A stretch of 64,000 nt of DNA from Narthecium ossifragum. Lineage: Eukaryota > Streptophyta > Magnoliopsida > Dioscoreales > Nartheciaceae. Shown here piece by piece: positions 51,553 to 63,384 of this stretch. Position numbers and translations under genes: made by a program. How positions within the stretch are numbered: the stretch's first letter is position 1; each line of letters begins with the position of its first letter. The stretch is from NCBI GenBank assembly GCA_963920575.1, contig OY986973.1, positions 22,487,851-22,551,850 on the forward strand, given 5' to 3'. The notes beneath the pieces are model-generated. The model saw nothing but the letters and a program-made list of their open reading frames with translations. It was not told the origin of the DNA and did no database searches.

Positions 51553-52400
51553 TGCCACTAGCCCACAGGATTCCAAGGTTTCTCTTCTCCACTTATTAAT
51601 AGCGTTACAATGGCTACTCATACGTATCTCACATGCTTATTAAAGCTGATACAGGATAGACAATAATAACCTGGATTCAGTGGTTTATTGCAGCAGTACC
51701 ATCATGGTACCTGAGTAATAGATGTGATCAAGTAGGGGTAAAATAGTTATTTCTGAAAACATGCTTAGATATTAACAAAACCCCCTGTAATTCTAACACT
51801 ATATCACAGTATCATTTAAAAAATCCCCACTTGATCAAATCTTTTAATGCATTTTAAAACAATGTTATCTTAATGCTCAATGATATTTTATCTTAATTCT
51901 GACACCTTATATCATGTGGGAATGGAGGGCCTGCTATAGAAATCTGAGCCGTCCGATTGGATATCGACGGTTGAGATCAAATGACAAAGTATGTGTGAGA
52001 AATATGAAGAGAACTAGTTGACAAAATAATTTGATCCTAGCCATCCATGCATTATCGGACGGCTGATATTTATGGTACCATGCAAGGTGTAACTTTTGCT
52101 ATCGCAGCCCCTGATTCCATTCCATATGCTGCGGTCAGAACCAGTGGAGGTTCTATGATATTTATATTTAATATATTTTAAAAGAGCGAAGAGATTAGTA
52201 CTAGCATTAACCCATATATAAAAAGGGTAAGAGATAAGTACTAACATTAACCCATATATATATATAAGGGAAAGGGGGGCACGGGCCGCATAGCCCCTAA
52301 TTTTGATATTATTTTACTAAAAAAACCCAGCTAAACTTAATTTAGGATGTGAAGCCCGGATTAGTGTCCAAAAGACCATTCTAACTCTCTTTTCTCTCTC
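51553..52400. other. upstream region of the kelch gene, with a small MITE
   Basis: At 51928-52113 a MITE-like segment has ends GGCCTGCTATAG and CTATCGCAGCCCC and inner inverted text (GAGCCGTCCGAT against ATCGGACGGCTG). At 52190-52262 a unit of about 40 bp with ACATTAACCCATATATA is doubled. Otherwise AT-rich and without a gene. Confidence 0.55.
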
Positions 52401-53221
52401 TGGAACAGTAGCAGAGAATATCACACATGCTCTCATAGAATGCGAATTCATTAAGGAAGTCTTGGACTTGGTGATAAAGGAAATTGATAAATCTTGTGAA
52501 GATTGGGGAGCAGATGACTTCTTAAACCTGCTACTCAGATCTCCGAATAAAGAGGATGAAAGGATGCTGAAGTCTTATGTTGCTTATGTTATGTGATAGA
52601 TTTGAAAAGATCGCAATTGTGTCATTTTTGAAGGGAAGGGAGAATCAACGAAGAAGGTTGCGATGAAAGCCTGCAAATTAGCTAAAGAATTCTTGAACAA
52701 AGAGGTGGTTCACACTGCTGCTATAAACAGAGGACAAGCAAGACTGCTGCATGTGGATGCATCCTTCGGTTAAGGGAAGTGTCGGGCTGCTGTTGGAGCA
52801 GTGGAAATGAAGGGTGATGAGGCAATCTGGGCGATGAGAATGCCAATTGATGCAGACTCTGTTTTGCACGTTGAGTTGAAGGCTATTTATTATGGGATCA
52901 TCTGGGCTAAGGAGAATGGCATCAGCCAGTTACTGGTTGAGTCAGATTTGAAGATGGCGGTGGAGTTGTTGCAAAGTCGAATGATCTGGCCGCATCATGT
53001 AGAATTAGTTTTACACGAAATATGGGAAGCTAGGATACAATTTGAGAACTTGGTTTTTATGTACATCCCTGGGCAAGACAATTGTAAGGCGGATGAGGTT
53101 GCTCGTTGGTGTCACCGCTCACCAGTGCCTCTATATTGGGCCTTGGAGGACAACATTACCGTCCTAGATAGTATATTGTAGGTCTTGTTAGCCTTGGTGG
53201 CTCAACTCATCAAAAAAAAAA
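52401..53221 (+). mobile_element. 5'-truncated LINE (zinc-binding region and RNase H)
   Basis: Flanked by AACTCTCTTTTCTCTCTC (52383-52400 and 53222-53239). It starts in the post-RT zinc-binding part (AENITHALIECEFIKEVLDL) and ends with the hairpin AGCC-TTGGT-GGCT (53190-53202) and an A tail. Confidence 0.88.
52801..53181 (+). pseudogene. RNase H remnant of the truncated LINE
   Basis: Open for 126 codons: VLHVELKAIYYGIIWAKENG, LLVESDLKMAVELLQSR and FMYIPGQDNCKADEVARWCH are the usual motifs of plant LINE RNase H. A TAA at about 52771-52773 cuts it from its N-terminal part. Confidence 0.82.
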
Positions 53222-53239
53222 AACTCTCTTTTCTCTCTC

Positions 53240-53780
53240 ATCTCTCTACACTCTCCAACCCGATTGAGACCCATCATGGAGCCGGACGTCACCATTACCA
53301 CGCCACCCGCCTTCGCCGACCAGCCGTCGTGCCGAGCTCTGATCATCCCTTGTCTTCTTCGGATCTCCATGCCGTCGTTGTGTCGAGCTCCAACCATACC
53401 TCATCTTCGTCGTCGAATCTTCACGCTGAGCCCACTTCTTCGACGGATCTCTATGACCATCCCTCATCTTCGCCAGATCTCCACGTCGACACTGCATCGA
53501 GCTCTGTCCAGTCCCCATATTCGTCGAATCTTCAAAACCAACCGTCATCTTCGCTAAATCTTCATACCACCACCGCGACCTTAGCGGATCTGTCGTCTCC
53601 ACTGAGTTTTGTTTGTGTCATACAATTGTTTCCATACAACCATCATACTAACGGATGAGATCTCTTTAGATCTCATCTAAAGGTCAAGATCTTTAATAAA
53701 AATGATGACTTTGATTCTGATAATAATAATCTCAATCATTGGATGAGATCTAAATAGATCTCATTAATTGATATGATGAT
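53240..53780. repeat. Ser-coding degenerate repeat and palindromic AT tail
   Basis: At 53340-53570 a degenerate unit of roughly 45 bp around TCTTCGnCGGATCTCCA recurs about five times. An accidental Ser/His-rich frame passes through it but has no recognisable domain. At 53650-53770, AGATCT-containing inverted repeats (GGATGAGATCTCTTTAGATC, GGATGAGATCTAAATAGATC) follow. A transposon fragment is likely. Confidence 0.5.
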
Positions 53781-54484
53781 AGTATGGAGACAATAATATG
53801 ACCCAGACATAACAAGTCTCCACCACCCATCGTCTCCATCCAACCCGGTGAATGGAACCAAATGATCCGTGCATCGTTTGATGCACATTTTTTTGATCCG
53901 TCGTTTGGTCGAGAGGGTGCATCAAATAATGCATCATAAAATAGAGTGTGGGGGGGGGGGGGGAATCACATGACGCAGGTTTGCTGTGTGACAGCATACA
54001 TCGTGTCACCTGGTTCAGCATCGGCTCGATCTCGCTTGAAATAAATATACAAAATATTGATATATTATGAATGTATTATTACTCAGATAGTTAATATCTC
54101 AATTATTGGAAGCCTGATGACTTATTATATCTTAGCTGTCGGATCTCAATTTAATGAGCCGATATCATCCCATACGTAAACCAATGTAAGGGAGATTAAA
54201 CCTAGTCATGATAAAGCATGACTAAGTCTTTTGATTGGACGGAATATTTAGTATATTTTGAGAAAGTGACATGATATTAATATGTAGATAAAATAGTACA
54301 CTAGCCCATATATAAATTACTAACTTTGACTTTGTTGGATTTGCTCGAGATTTTATTTAATTGTTTGTCTACGTCGTAAGGATGTTTATCCTAGTTATTT
54401 TATGTTTGGTGGAATAATTATTTATGTTATCCTTCGTCACCTTTCAGCTCCGGAAAGGAAGCATCATGAGCGGCACACTTGGAG
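53781..54484. other. intergenic with a 14-G run
   Basis: A homopolymer of 14 G lies at 53950-53963. Nearby text repeats GATGCA and TGATCCGT. No gene was seen. Confidence 0.5.
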
Positions 54485-54486
54485 GC

Positions 54487-54749
54487 CTCGTTTGGTACGG
54501 GAATGGCAAATGGAAATAACCCTTACTTAGATTAGGAGAGAAAATATTTTAAAAATATTTTAGAATTCACTACTTATTTCATACTTTATCCTTCAAACAC
54601 ATTTTTTTATTTTAAATAATCATTATAAAGTTATTTCCACTCTTCACTCTACTTTTTCCTTATTCAAAGTAATCATTATAAAATTATTTCTTAAATCAAC
54701 AATAAAGTCCTTTAGCACGGAATAAAGTTATTCCCGTACCAAACGAATC
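54487..54749. mobile_element. MITE, about 260 bp
   Basis: Termini are near-perfect inverted repeats: TCGTTTGGTACGGGAAT (54487 onward) against ATTCCCGTACCAAACGA (about 54730-54746). The interior is AT-rich. The TIR core TTTGGTAC resembles the element at 4177-5271 but is not the same family. Confidence 0.75.
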
Positions 54750-55304
54750 CGGAAGAGTTGCTTGTGACTTCTAAAACAACACCACTACTTTGGCAACATC
54801 AGGACATTTTGTAGACTTTGAATGACACGAAAAACTGATATAGGATTGCTGAAGTGACAATTTATTTTAAAAGTTTTTGTTGCTTAATTATTATTTTAGT
54901 ACTAACATTTTTTACAATATTACATTATTTCCTAGAAAATAGGTAGGATTTCAAAACAATATTTCGTCCAATTCTGTCCGATTAAAGGACTAAAATGATG
55001 AAAGTTTCCTTCGAAGAAGAGGCAAAATGTTAAAATTACAATAGTTATCCCAATAACATTTTAGTAAACTTTCACAATTTTTGTAAGAAATGATTAAAAT
55101 GTTTGTGAGCATTAAGACAATTTTAATGATATTTTAACCTCCTAACCAGACAAAGATCGACGGAGTATTATTTTCTCTGAAGTCTTTTTGAGGGACTAAT
55201 ATGATATTAATCCATAAAATCTTGTAATTTTTTTTAAATATTATGAGATGATTAAATTAGAACCTCCCAGGAAATTTAATTATCCACTCCGTAAACATAT
55301 AAGA
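54750..55304. other. intergenic, no feature seen
   Basis: AT-rich sequence without a coding frame, repeat or recognisable signal. Confidence 0.45.
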
Positions 55305-55490
55305 GAACTATGTGGCAGGGTAACCACCATCTCTCCTCACCTCCTTCATAATTCCCCACTAACCCCCTAACTCCCCCCCTTCCCTAATATTACCTCCTCC
55401 ACATCAGCAACCACATAGGATAAACCATGACACATAGGATGTCAATAGGACAACAGAAGGTTAACTTATAACCATGCTCCTATATAAGGA
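55305..55490. mobile_element. MITE family X, truncated copy
   Basis: Matches the left half of 8070-8450 (GGTAACCACCATCTC, ACATCAGC, CCACATAGGATAAA, AGGTTAACTTATAA, CTATATAAGGATGATT) and then stops; the right half is missing. Confidence 0.75.
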
Positions 55491-55836
55491 TGATTTGCAT
55501 AAATCTAACTGCACAATTATCTTTACTTTCAGCTATATTTAGGTTCATTACATACACAAAATATTATTCACTTTCTTGGGTCAATGAAAAAAAGCTCTTA
55601 AGTGCCTATTAAAAAATAGATTAATATCATATTTCACCATCAAAACTTGCTAAAAATTATATTTCATCCACAATCTTCATGATACTCCCTAAAACTATAG
55701 TTATCTTTCAAAAAATACCGGAGTGAAGTATTGATAAGGCCCAATGTGGCCCAACTTGGCCCAAACCTCATTCATATAAATACTCATAATACTGACTTGA
55801 AGTCACTGAACCCCAAACTCCGAGGTTTAAGCAGCT

Positions 55837-58800
55837 ATGCTACTAAACCCTATCATCTTGCATCCCTTCTCCTTCCATGGAGACATCACCACCCATCTCT
55901 CACTCCCCACTCCCCCTTCCCACCCTCTTCTCCTACTCAAGACCAACCAGGGCATCCCTTGTCCTGGTAGGATCATCCATGGAAGAAGACGCCAGAGATT
56001 ACCAAGTAAATTTCTCGGTGACCCTTTCGTTTCTTGATTCTTTAGTTTCCTATTGAGTTGCTCATCTTTTGGTTTTTGGGTTGCTGGTGGTTTCTTAGAA
56101 TTTGTTGTTTCCTTCTTGGGCTTCTGGGTTTCTGATAGGGATTAGTTGTTTAGTTTGAGTTGTTCGTCTCTTTTATACTTCAAGTTTAGGTCTTTTCACC
56201 TTTTCAAAGTGTTTTTTTTTACCTTGTTTCTAGTAATATGGTTCTTGGAATTTGTGGATGGTTTGGTTGCTTGGAGTTGATTGCTTATTAAAATGCAATT
56301 CTTGAAGCAATGCGTATCAGACCTCTGATAAGATCATCCACTGAAGAAGACACCAGAGATTACCAAATAATTTCTTAGTGACCCTTTGTTTCTTGATCCT
56401 TTTGAGTTTCCATCTTTTGGTCTGTGGGTTGCTGATCGTTTCTTGTTGTTAGTCGTTTCTTTTATTGGCCTCTGAGTTTTTTATGCAGATTAGTTCTTTA
56501 GCTGGACTTGTCTCTTTTATGCTTCAGTGATTGGGCCTTTTCATCTTTTTAAAGGGGTTTTTTTTCTTGGTTCTAGCAATACGGTTCTTGGAATTTATGG
56601 ACGATTTGGTTCCTTGAAATTGATTGGTTATGAAAATGCAATTGTTGAAGAAATGCCTGGGGGTGTGAATAGCTGGAATAGTGGTTCTTGTTCATTCATT
56701 AGTTTTACAGAGGGTGTTTTTGTCCTTAAATTGGGTAGTATTGGTGTAAGCGTTGATTGTTCGATGTGCTCTGGTATAGTTTCCAATTTGAACTTTTATG
56801 GTCATGTGTGTGATAAAACCTCTACAGGTTGTGTAGCAAGTGATGTCACCAATGTAGAGGAGGAACTCGAAGTTGAAGTTGCTACAGGATACACCATGAC
56901 TCAAATTTGTGATAAGATGATCGAGTTCTTCATGCATGAGAAACCCCAAACCAAGGATTGGCGGAAACTCTTGATATTCAGAGACGAATGGAAGAAGTAC
57001 AGAGATGGCTTTTTCAGACGATGCCAAGTACGTGCAGATGCTGAGAAAGATCCAGCAGTGAAGCAAAAACTGGTCGGTCTTACTAGAAAATTGAAGAAGG
57101 TATAAGCTCAATCCCTTAATCTCCTTCTTAGATACTTGAAGTAATAAAGAAATAAATAATAAGGCCAGAAATCTAGCCGGTTGTTTGCTATTAAATGGTG
57201 GTCTGGAAATTGCAGATTGATGATGAAATAGAGACACATACAGAACTTCTTAAAGAGATTCAGGATAACCCAACTGACATTAATGCTGTTGTTGCAAGAC
57301 GCCGGAAGGATTTCACCAGAGATTTTTTTCGTTATCTAAATGTGCTTCAAGACACATACGATAGCTTGGAGGATCAAGATGGTAATACAATCAGTTTCCA
57401 TGATTTTCTTTTTACTGGTGAAGATGGAAATGTGGAATTTTGTGAGGCTTCGTATTCTTAATTCTTGGTATGATATTTTGGCGCGTTTAATACATTTTTC
57501 TTTCAGTTGTTGTTCTTGAACGTTCTTGCTTCGTAGCATGTGTATGGCACATTCTGCAATTGTTAAGCTGTCAGATTTTGATCTTTGAATGTTCTGGGGT
57601 AGCCATTTTTTTTAGCAAAGTTATCAGGTCTTGTATTAGTATACTCTGTTAAAACAACATGATTGGTTGGCTTTTAAACAGCTGCCTTGAGGCGATAGAA
57701 ATCATTGATTGCATTTTCACAAGCTGCATCTGTGAACGTTTTTTTTGTTTTTCAATCTACAATTGCTCAAAGGCTTGCTTCGTAATGGCATGGAAATGAT
57801 CAATTTTCCTTTAAGATGTAAGTCCCTTTCCAGTTAGAGATAATTGCCTTTCTTATTGTGTATGAGCCCTTTTTCAGAGTTTTGTTCAAGATTAGATAAA
57901 TGGGTATTAGTTTTTCTCTCTTCATGTGCAGCTTATAGGGCTTTCTTTTGTGAGCAGCAATGGCCCGACTTGGAGCAAAGTGTTTGTCAGCCATCTCTGC
58001 ATATGATAATGTGGTGGAACAGTTGGACACCTTAGATGTTGCTCAATCAAAATTCGACGACATATTGAGTTCTCCTTCACTGGAAGCAGCATGCGAAAAA
58101 ATAAAGAGCCTAGCTAAGGCAAAGGAACTAGACTCCTCATTGATTCTTCTGGTAAACAGAGCTTGGGCAGCAGCAAGAGAGTCCACGACAATACAGAATG
58201 AGGTGAATTTTTTTTTTCACTTGAGCTCCATATGTTTTTTTTTACAGTATAAAATTGATCACACTTACATCTTGAGCATGCTATCAAGTCGTTCATCTGT
58301 GGCCGTGTGTTCTGATTTTATTGCTCAGTTAGGTTGCTTGTCTTGTCGATGACCATGATTGAGACCCAACCACCCAACCACTGCCAAATCACAATATCCC
58401 AGACTTTGAGCCCTCTAGTTGCTAATGTAGCGGCTGTATCTTTTTCTTATCCGGGGGTAGAGACTTTCCTCAAGCAAACCTTGCTGATCCAATATACAAT
58501 TGATAGAAGGGCACGGAGAATGTGGAAGTTGTTTGATGAAGTTAACTTGTAGATCAGAGTTCGTCAGGATATTAAACCGGGAAAATCAATTCTACATAGT
58601 TTGGTCACATCTCCAACTCGACATTCTAATCTTGTTGTGCTCTTGTGTACTTGAGTCATCTTAATCATCTAACACATTCTGAACCATGAATCGTGCGGTA
58701 TTCTTTTAGTTGGGTATTAGCCTGTTTATCTTGAGTTGTTAGGGAAGCTATTAGTTATGTATCCATGCATGAAAATTTTCAGGCGAAAGAAATCATGTAT

Positions 58801-59446
58801 CAGATATATAAAGCAACAAACAAAAGCCTCAAAAGTATTGCACCTCCTGAGATTAAGCTACTCAAGCACTTGTTGAACATCACAGATCCAGAAGAGAGAT
58901 TCTCGGCACTAGCCACTGCTTTTTCTCCAGGAAACGAGCTCGAAGCTAAGGATGTTGATGCGCTCTACACGTAAGCGTCATGATCAGAAATGTCTTGTTA
59001 ATTTCATTCTCCCAATGACTGGTGCATCTAATTTCTTTTGAATTATATCCCATGGCTCCCAATACAAGCACACAATGCTGCAGAATTCCGACTGTATTAG
59101 CGTTCTCAGTTGGGACAATTACATAATTCATGCCATGAATAAGTTACTCTGTTAGATAAACTCATGCTTTCCTTTCAGCTCAAGTTTTTGGACAGTTGGT
59201 GATTCAACAGTACTTTGCTATTTTTGACACAGGACACCGAAAGAACTGCACAAGTGGATTAAGATGTTGCTGGATGCCTACCAACTGAACAAAGAGGAGA
59301 CTGACATGCTGGAAGCCCGGCAAATGAGCGATCCCGTGGTCATCCAGAGGCTTTTCATTCTCAAGGAAACAATTGAGGAAGAGTATATGAAACAAAAGAC
59401 AGAGACCGAAGGCTCGAGATCGGAAGAGGATGATGCAGATACCTGA
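55837..59446 (+). CDS. At4g37920-like chloroplast protein, six exons
   Basis: Exons 55837-56005, 56828-57099, 57216-57381, 57958-58202, 58783-58970 and 59233-59446, all GT/AG with matching phases, give 417 residues. The N-terminus (MLLNPIILHPFSFHGDITTH, then Ser/Pro/Arg-rich) fits a plastid transit peptide. Conserved blocks follow: MTQICDKMIEFFMHEKPQTK, WKKYRDGFFRRCQVRAD, ARLGAKCLSAISAYD, LKHLLNITDPEERFSALATA and TPKELHKWIKMLLDAYQLNK, ending in an acidic tail. These match recalled features of the Arabidopsis protein At4g37920, annotated as chloroplastic and uncharacterised. The mature part is mostly charged alpha-helix without a known catalytic motif. The biochemical role is unknown. Confidence 0.88.
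55970..56660 (+). repeat. tandem duplication of about 360 bp over the exon 1/intron 1 border
   Basis: The text from GGATCATCCATGGAAGAAGA to about 56329 is repeated from 56330 with scattered changes. It includes the 3' end of exon 1 (CCAGAGATTACCAA). In the second copy the donor GTAAAT has become ATAATT, so only the first donor is usable. Confidence 0.85.
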
Positions 59447-60228
59447 CGAAGGTCCACTATCGTCGAACTTCGTCTTCTTAAAAATGAATTATAGGACTGA
59501 GATTTAGTGTTTGTTGAGACAATGGTGCCTTTGAAACTTGTAACTGAGTAGATAGCTGTTGGACGAATTGTACCTTTGTAATTTTAGGCATGGTCGTTCT
59601 ATTTATGCCGCTCCAATTACTAACTACACTGCGCCATTTTTTTAATAATACCGAAAATATCTTTTTCATAAATATCTAAAATACTTTGCTCGTATTCCCG
59701 TCGGTATAGTTCGGTTTTTAGAAACCGAAAATATTATATGTAGATCGATCCTAGAAAATTGATATTTTATTTTATATTTGGTTTTAAAAAATTGGATGTG
59801 TGTTTTATGTTCGGTTTTAAAAAATCGGATGTGTGTTTTAGGTTTGGTTTTAAAAAATCAAACTTGTGATTTATTTTTGAATTTAAAAAATCAAACTTGT
59901 GAAATATTGAATGATTTGGTGGCATGATGTATTGAAATATTACTATGCATTTAAATTTTGATCTTGTAATGTTACGAATCAAGTACGAAGAATAGCGTGA
60001 ATGGTTGTATGGTTTTCAAAGTTGTTTTATATGGATCGGTTTTATATATTCGGAATCCTTGACAATGAATGGATTTTAAAAACCGAAATGATATGCTAAC
60101 GGTTCGGTTTTAAAAATCTTTTGTGTTACAAGCTTATTAAGCTCGTAAGCATAAATTTGGGTTTTTAAATTTGAAAACCTTGGTTATAAACGGATTTTAA
60201 AAATTAAATTTTTATCAAAGATAACTAA
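59447..60228. other. intergenic with short tandem repeats
   Basis: After the gene, 59778-59900 holds three to four units of about 40 bp with GGTTTTAAAAAATC, drifting in sequence. Further GGTTTTTAAAACCGAA-like words continue to 60200. No gene was seen. Confidence 0.6.
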
Positions 60229-60778
60229 GAGCATTATCGACAGTTTTCTTATCCCTATCCCTACTTTAATATGATATGATGTCATTCTACAAAATAGGGA
60301 ATCAATTTTTGCCTTACTCATTCAACAGATTCCCTATATTGATTTCCTGTATTAGTAAAGTTTTAAAATTTAAACTTGCAACTGTCATAACCAAATCAAT
60401 TAATGCATTTGAATTCCAATGATTATTTTAATATATCTAGTTCCAAAAACGTTCTTACCCTCGAGCACTCCATCTATGGACTTGTGCACCCCGAGTACTA
60501 TAAAAAAAATAATTTACTTGATTGTTCCTATCACAAAATAAGTTTTAGCTCAAGCTCCATATCCAGGCAATAATTGAAGCAATAATTTTTGTCAAAGTGC
60601 AAGAATTGAAGTACAATGCTCAACTAGATTATATAAAACAAAGCACCATCATAATTTATCAAAGAAGTTCAGCACCATCATAATTTATCAAAGAAGTTCA
60701 AGCTTCATATCCCGAGTATTATCCAACACATAAGAAGAAAATTCAAAGTCCCAAGCAACTTAAACTGAAGCAAAAGAT

Positions 60779-61784
60779 CTAGGAGTTGAATGCTCTCTCA
60801 AAACTTTTCTGTTGCTTCATTTCTAAATATTTGCATTGCATCTCAGTCAAGTTTGTCATGTCAACTGTCATGAGCTTCTCCTCTCTCCATTCTGTATTGG
60901 ATATGTTTGCCATCTTCTGAAGCTCGTAGGTCTTGCGGTCAAGCTCAAGCTTCTCCTTCTTCATCTCGAAATATTCATCCATTTTTTTGATGTCTTCCGC
61001 AGCTATAGCCATCTTGTGATCATGCATCTGTCGCATCAATTCTTGTGACTCACGAAAATTAGCAGCTATCGCAGACTCCCCACTATCTTCTACCTTCATC
61101 TTTTTCCTCTTTTGCCGCTCTTTTTCGGCCTTCCTACCAATAGGCCGCTCCATTTCCATATGCCCTGAAGCATTACTATCCTCCTCTAAATTAATTGAAC
61201 TCGATGCTGGAGTGCTTCGGTTCAAACTAGGATGTATTACTTCAGTTATCCACTTTGGCGAATTCTTCAAAACATTATGGCAATGAAGCAACTTAAAACC
61301 TCTATCTTTCTCCTCTTTGGCCCATGTTTTGATGGCCTCATTTAGCTGCAATAGCATTCAATAACAGCATGAATTATAGCAGAACATCAATGCTTGATAA
61401 ATAATGAGGAGGGTAAATAGAAACTACCTTGTCTTGCTCAGTCATGCCACTCGGATTGGAATACTCAATACTTTGAAGAATACCAGCAAACTTCAAACAC
61501 TTTGTCCGAATGGTACTAAACCGATTGACGATTGACTTCTCAGTACGAATAGGATAGCTCTCTGCATTTGTCGAGTACTCTTGCCAAACTCGAAACCAAT
61601 ATTGATCTTTTCCTTGATCAGTCCCGGCGACGGCATCTTCACTAGTATACTCCCAAGCAGCAATAAGAATGAGATCCTCAGCCACTGTATAATTCTCAGA
61701 CTTTTTCGACTTCGACTTGGTGTTAATCGCGTCATGCATCGGGGAATCCATGGAATCCATTAAGCTGTGATGTTCATGTAACAA
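60779..61784 (-). CDS. Myb/SANT-like ORF1 protein of a Harbinger-type element
   Basis: Exons on minus 61784-61428 and 61345-60779 (donor GTAGTTTC, acceptor ATTGCAG), in phase, give 307 residues. The N-terminal half has a trihelix/Myb-like DNA-binding fold signature (YTVAEDLILIAAWEYTSEDA, TEKSIVNRFSTIRTKCLKFA). The C-terminal half (KAEKERQKRKKMK, then a long charged helix ending MQCKYLEMKQQ) matches the NAM-associated C-terminal type region common in these proteins. In active PIF/Harbinger elements this protein helps import the transposase and bind the ends. The frame is intact. It could also be domesticated, but its place between TIRs argues that it still belongs to the element. Confidence 0.8.
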
Positions 61785-62954
61785 AATTACTTAGTATTGG
61801 CAGTCCTGGCCTTGATAAAAAGAGTAGAATTGCCCTTTACAACCAGAAAGCTCAATATAGTTTTAATTCACAGAGTCTTTACCTTACTCATGTCATTGTA
61901 ATAACGATGAAAGCTTTGAAGGATTAATCTAGCTTATGGGTTGGAAAAGCAAGGAGGGTTAGATAACCAAAAAGGATTGCAAGTTTAGGGAAATTACCAT
62001 ACCAACACGACGTGCTAAAGTTAGGCCAATTGTTCATGTTCCACAACATATGTCAAAAAGCAGTGTATCAGGACTCAAATCTGCCCAATCTCCAACAAGG
62101 GACTACAACCTCTTTGGAGCAAGAGTGTTGACCTGTAGCCTTGTGAGCAATAACAAACAGAAAAGCATCCTATATAGATTTGTGACAGAAAATTGCAATC
62201 GAGGTTCAAACTTGAAAGAACGCTATTGGCGATATGCAAAACTGGAGATCGCTGATATAATCATGAATTCTTGCTTCAGCAACATCAAGGCATGCATCCA
62301 TCTCTGAAATTGGTAGGGTATACAATGGACAGTCTGCTGGTGTAGCATTTGAAATCCCTTTGGAATTGATTGAGATTATATAAAATACGAACACCAAGCA
62401 TTGAGTTTTATATAAAACAAAATAAAGATTCTTCCTTGTCAAAAAGCAGAGCATTCTCTTTGGACGAGAATGCTAACTCTTCTTCACCAATAAAGTTAAT
62501 TTGTCATCTTATTCTACTGTCTCTTTCTCTATTTACTAATGAAAACCAATCTCCTACTATATAATCGAGTCTTCCACATCCAACCTTTGATCTATAAAAA
62601 AAAATATCATATTTTCAAAATTAGGGTTTTTGATCCCAAAACGACTTCATAGGAACACCAGAAACAAAGACCCAAAAAATTAGAAGAAATAGGTATATTG
62701 AATTCAAAACCCTAGATGATCATAGTTGGGATTACCTTCAAGATAGATGTTTTTATGCTCTTCAAGCTTGGGCTTTAATCATGGTGTTGCTTCCTGGAAA
62801 TCCTACTGATCATAGTCCGGATCGCTTCTTGTTGGAAGAGAAGGAGAGAAGGAGAGATGGCGGGAAGGACTCGCGCGTTTTCTACAGCGCAAGAGAACAA
62901 AAAAAGATTCATTATTTATGCTGACGTGGAAGAGAGAGAATGCAAAAATAATAT
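61785..62954 (-). other. 5' region of the Harbinger ORF1 gene
   Basis: No transposase or other long frame on either strand. It probably includes leader and intron sequence of the ORF1 gene. GC content rises near 62800-62880, which may be its transcription start region. Confidence 0.4.
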
Positions 62955-63340
62955 ATAGGGAATGAGTTTTCATTCCCTATGTTTAGGGAATGAAATAGGT
63001 TTTAGGGAATGATATAGGGAATGAGTATAGGAATAGGGAATCTATTGGGTGATGTTTTTTAATAATATTTTTTAAATATAGGGATAGGAAAAGGGATAGG
63101 AAAGCTGTTGATAATGCTCTAAGAAAAGATTGAAAAAAAAACAACGATCAGAATAATATTTAGATAAGATTTCAAATTTACCTTCGGTCCATTCAACGAT
63201 AACGGTGGTGTCGGTAGTTTGAGCGGTGGTGTATAAAAAACGACACAATGGGTGTTCGACACCATCTGTCGAATCGGATATAGCCTGATTGGACACTTGT
63301 GGTTGAGCATTGAATTTGCTTTTATGGCATTCAATGGTAG

Positions 63341-63360
63341 TGACGTAAAGTGACGTAAAG
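63341..63360 (+). promoter_or_regulatory. two TGACG motifs in a perfect 10-bp tandem (as-1-like)
   Basis: TGACGTAAAG is repeated exactly twice. Pairs of TGACG are binding sites of TGA-type bZIP factors; here the spacing is 10 bp rather than the usual 12. Confidence 0.45.
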
Positions 63361-63378
63361 TGAGTTGCGTCAGCAGCA

Positions 63379-63384
63379 CACGTG
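63379..63384. promoter_or_regulatory. G-box
   Basis: CACGTG, 19 bases after the TGACG pair; a bHLH/bZIP core site. Function is inferred only from the motif and its neighbour. Confidence 0.35.

Larger units (their letters stand above)
60229..63119. mobile_element. PIF/Harbinger-type element, 2891 bp, ORF1 only
   Basis: Left end GAGCATTATCGACAGTTTTC and right complement GAGCATTATCAACAGCTTTC form TIRs continuing into TATCCCT. The target duplication is TAA (60226-60228 and 63120-63122). Subterminal AGGGAAT words are dense at 62955-63090 and present at about 60295-60350. It carries a Myb-like ORF1 on minus but no DDE transposase. A 29-bp duplication (CACCATCATAATTTATC) lies at 60642-60700. Confidence 0.85.

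Noticed and set aside
53185..53658. 157-codon Ser/His-rich plus frame
   Set aside because: Begins in the LINE tail and crosses its target duplication; no domain, and it is a product of degenerate repeats.
58334..58552. 72-codon frame in intron 4 of the At4g37920-like gene
   Set aside because: Does not fit the splice phases of the neighbouring exons and has no family match.
62050..62307. 85-codon plus frame in the Harbinger element, first considered as a transposase remnant
   Set aside because: No DDE or HTH motif; composition fits leader or intron sequence.
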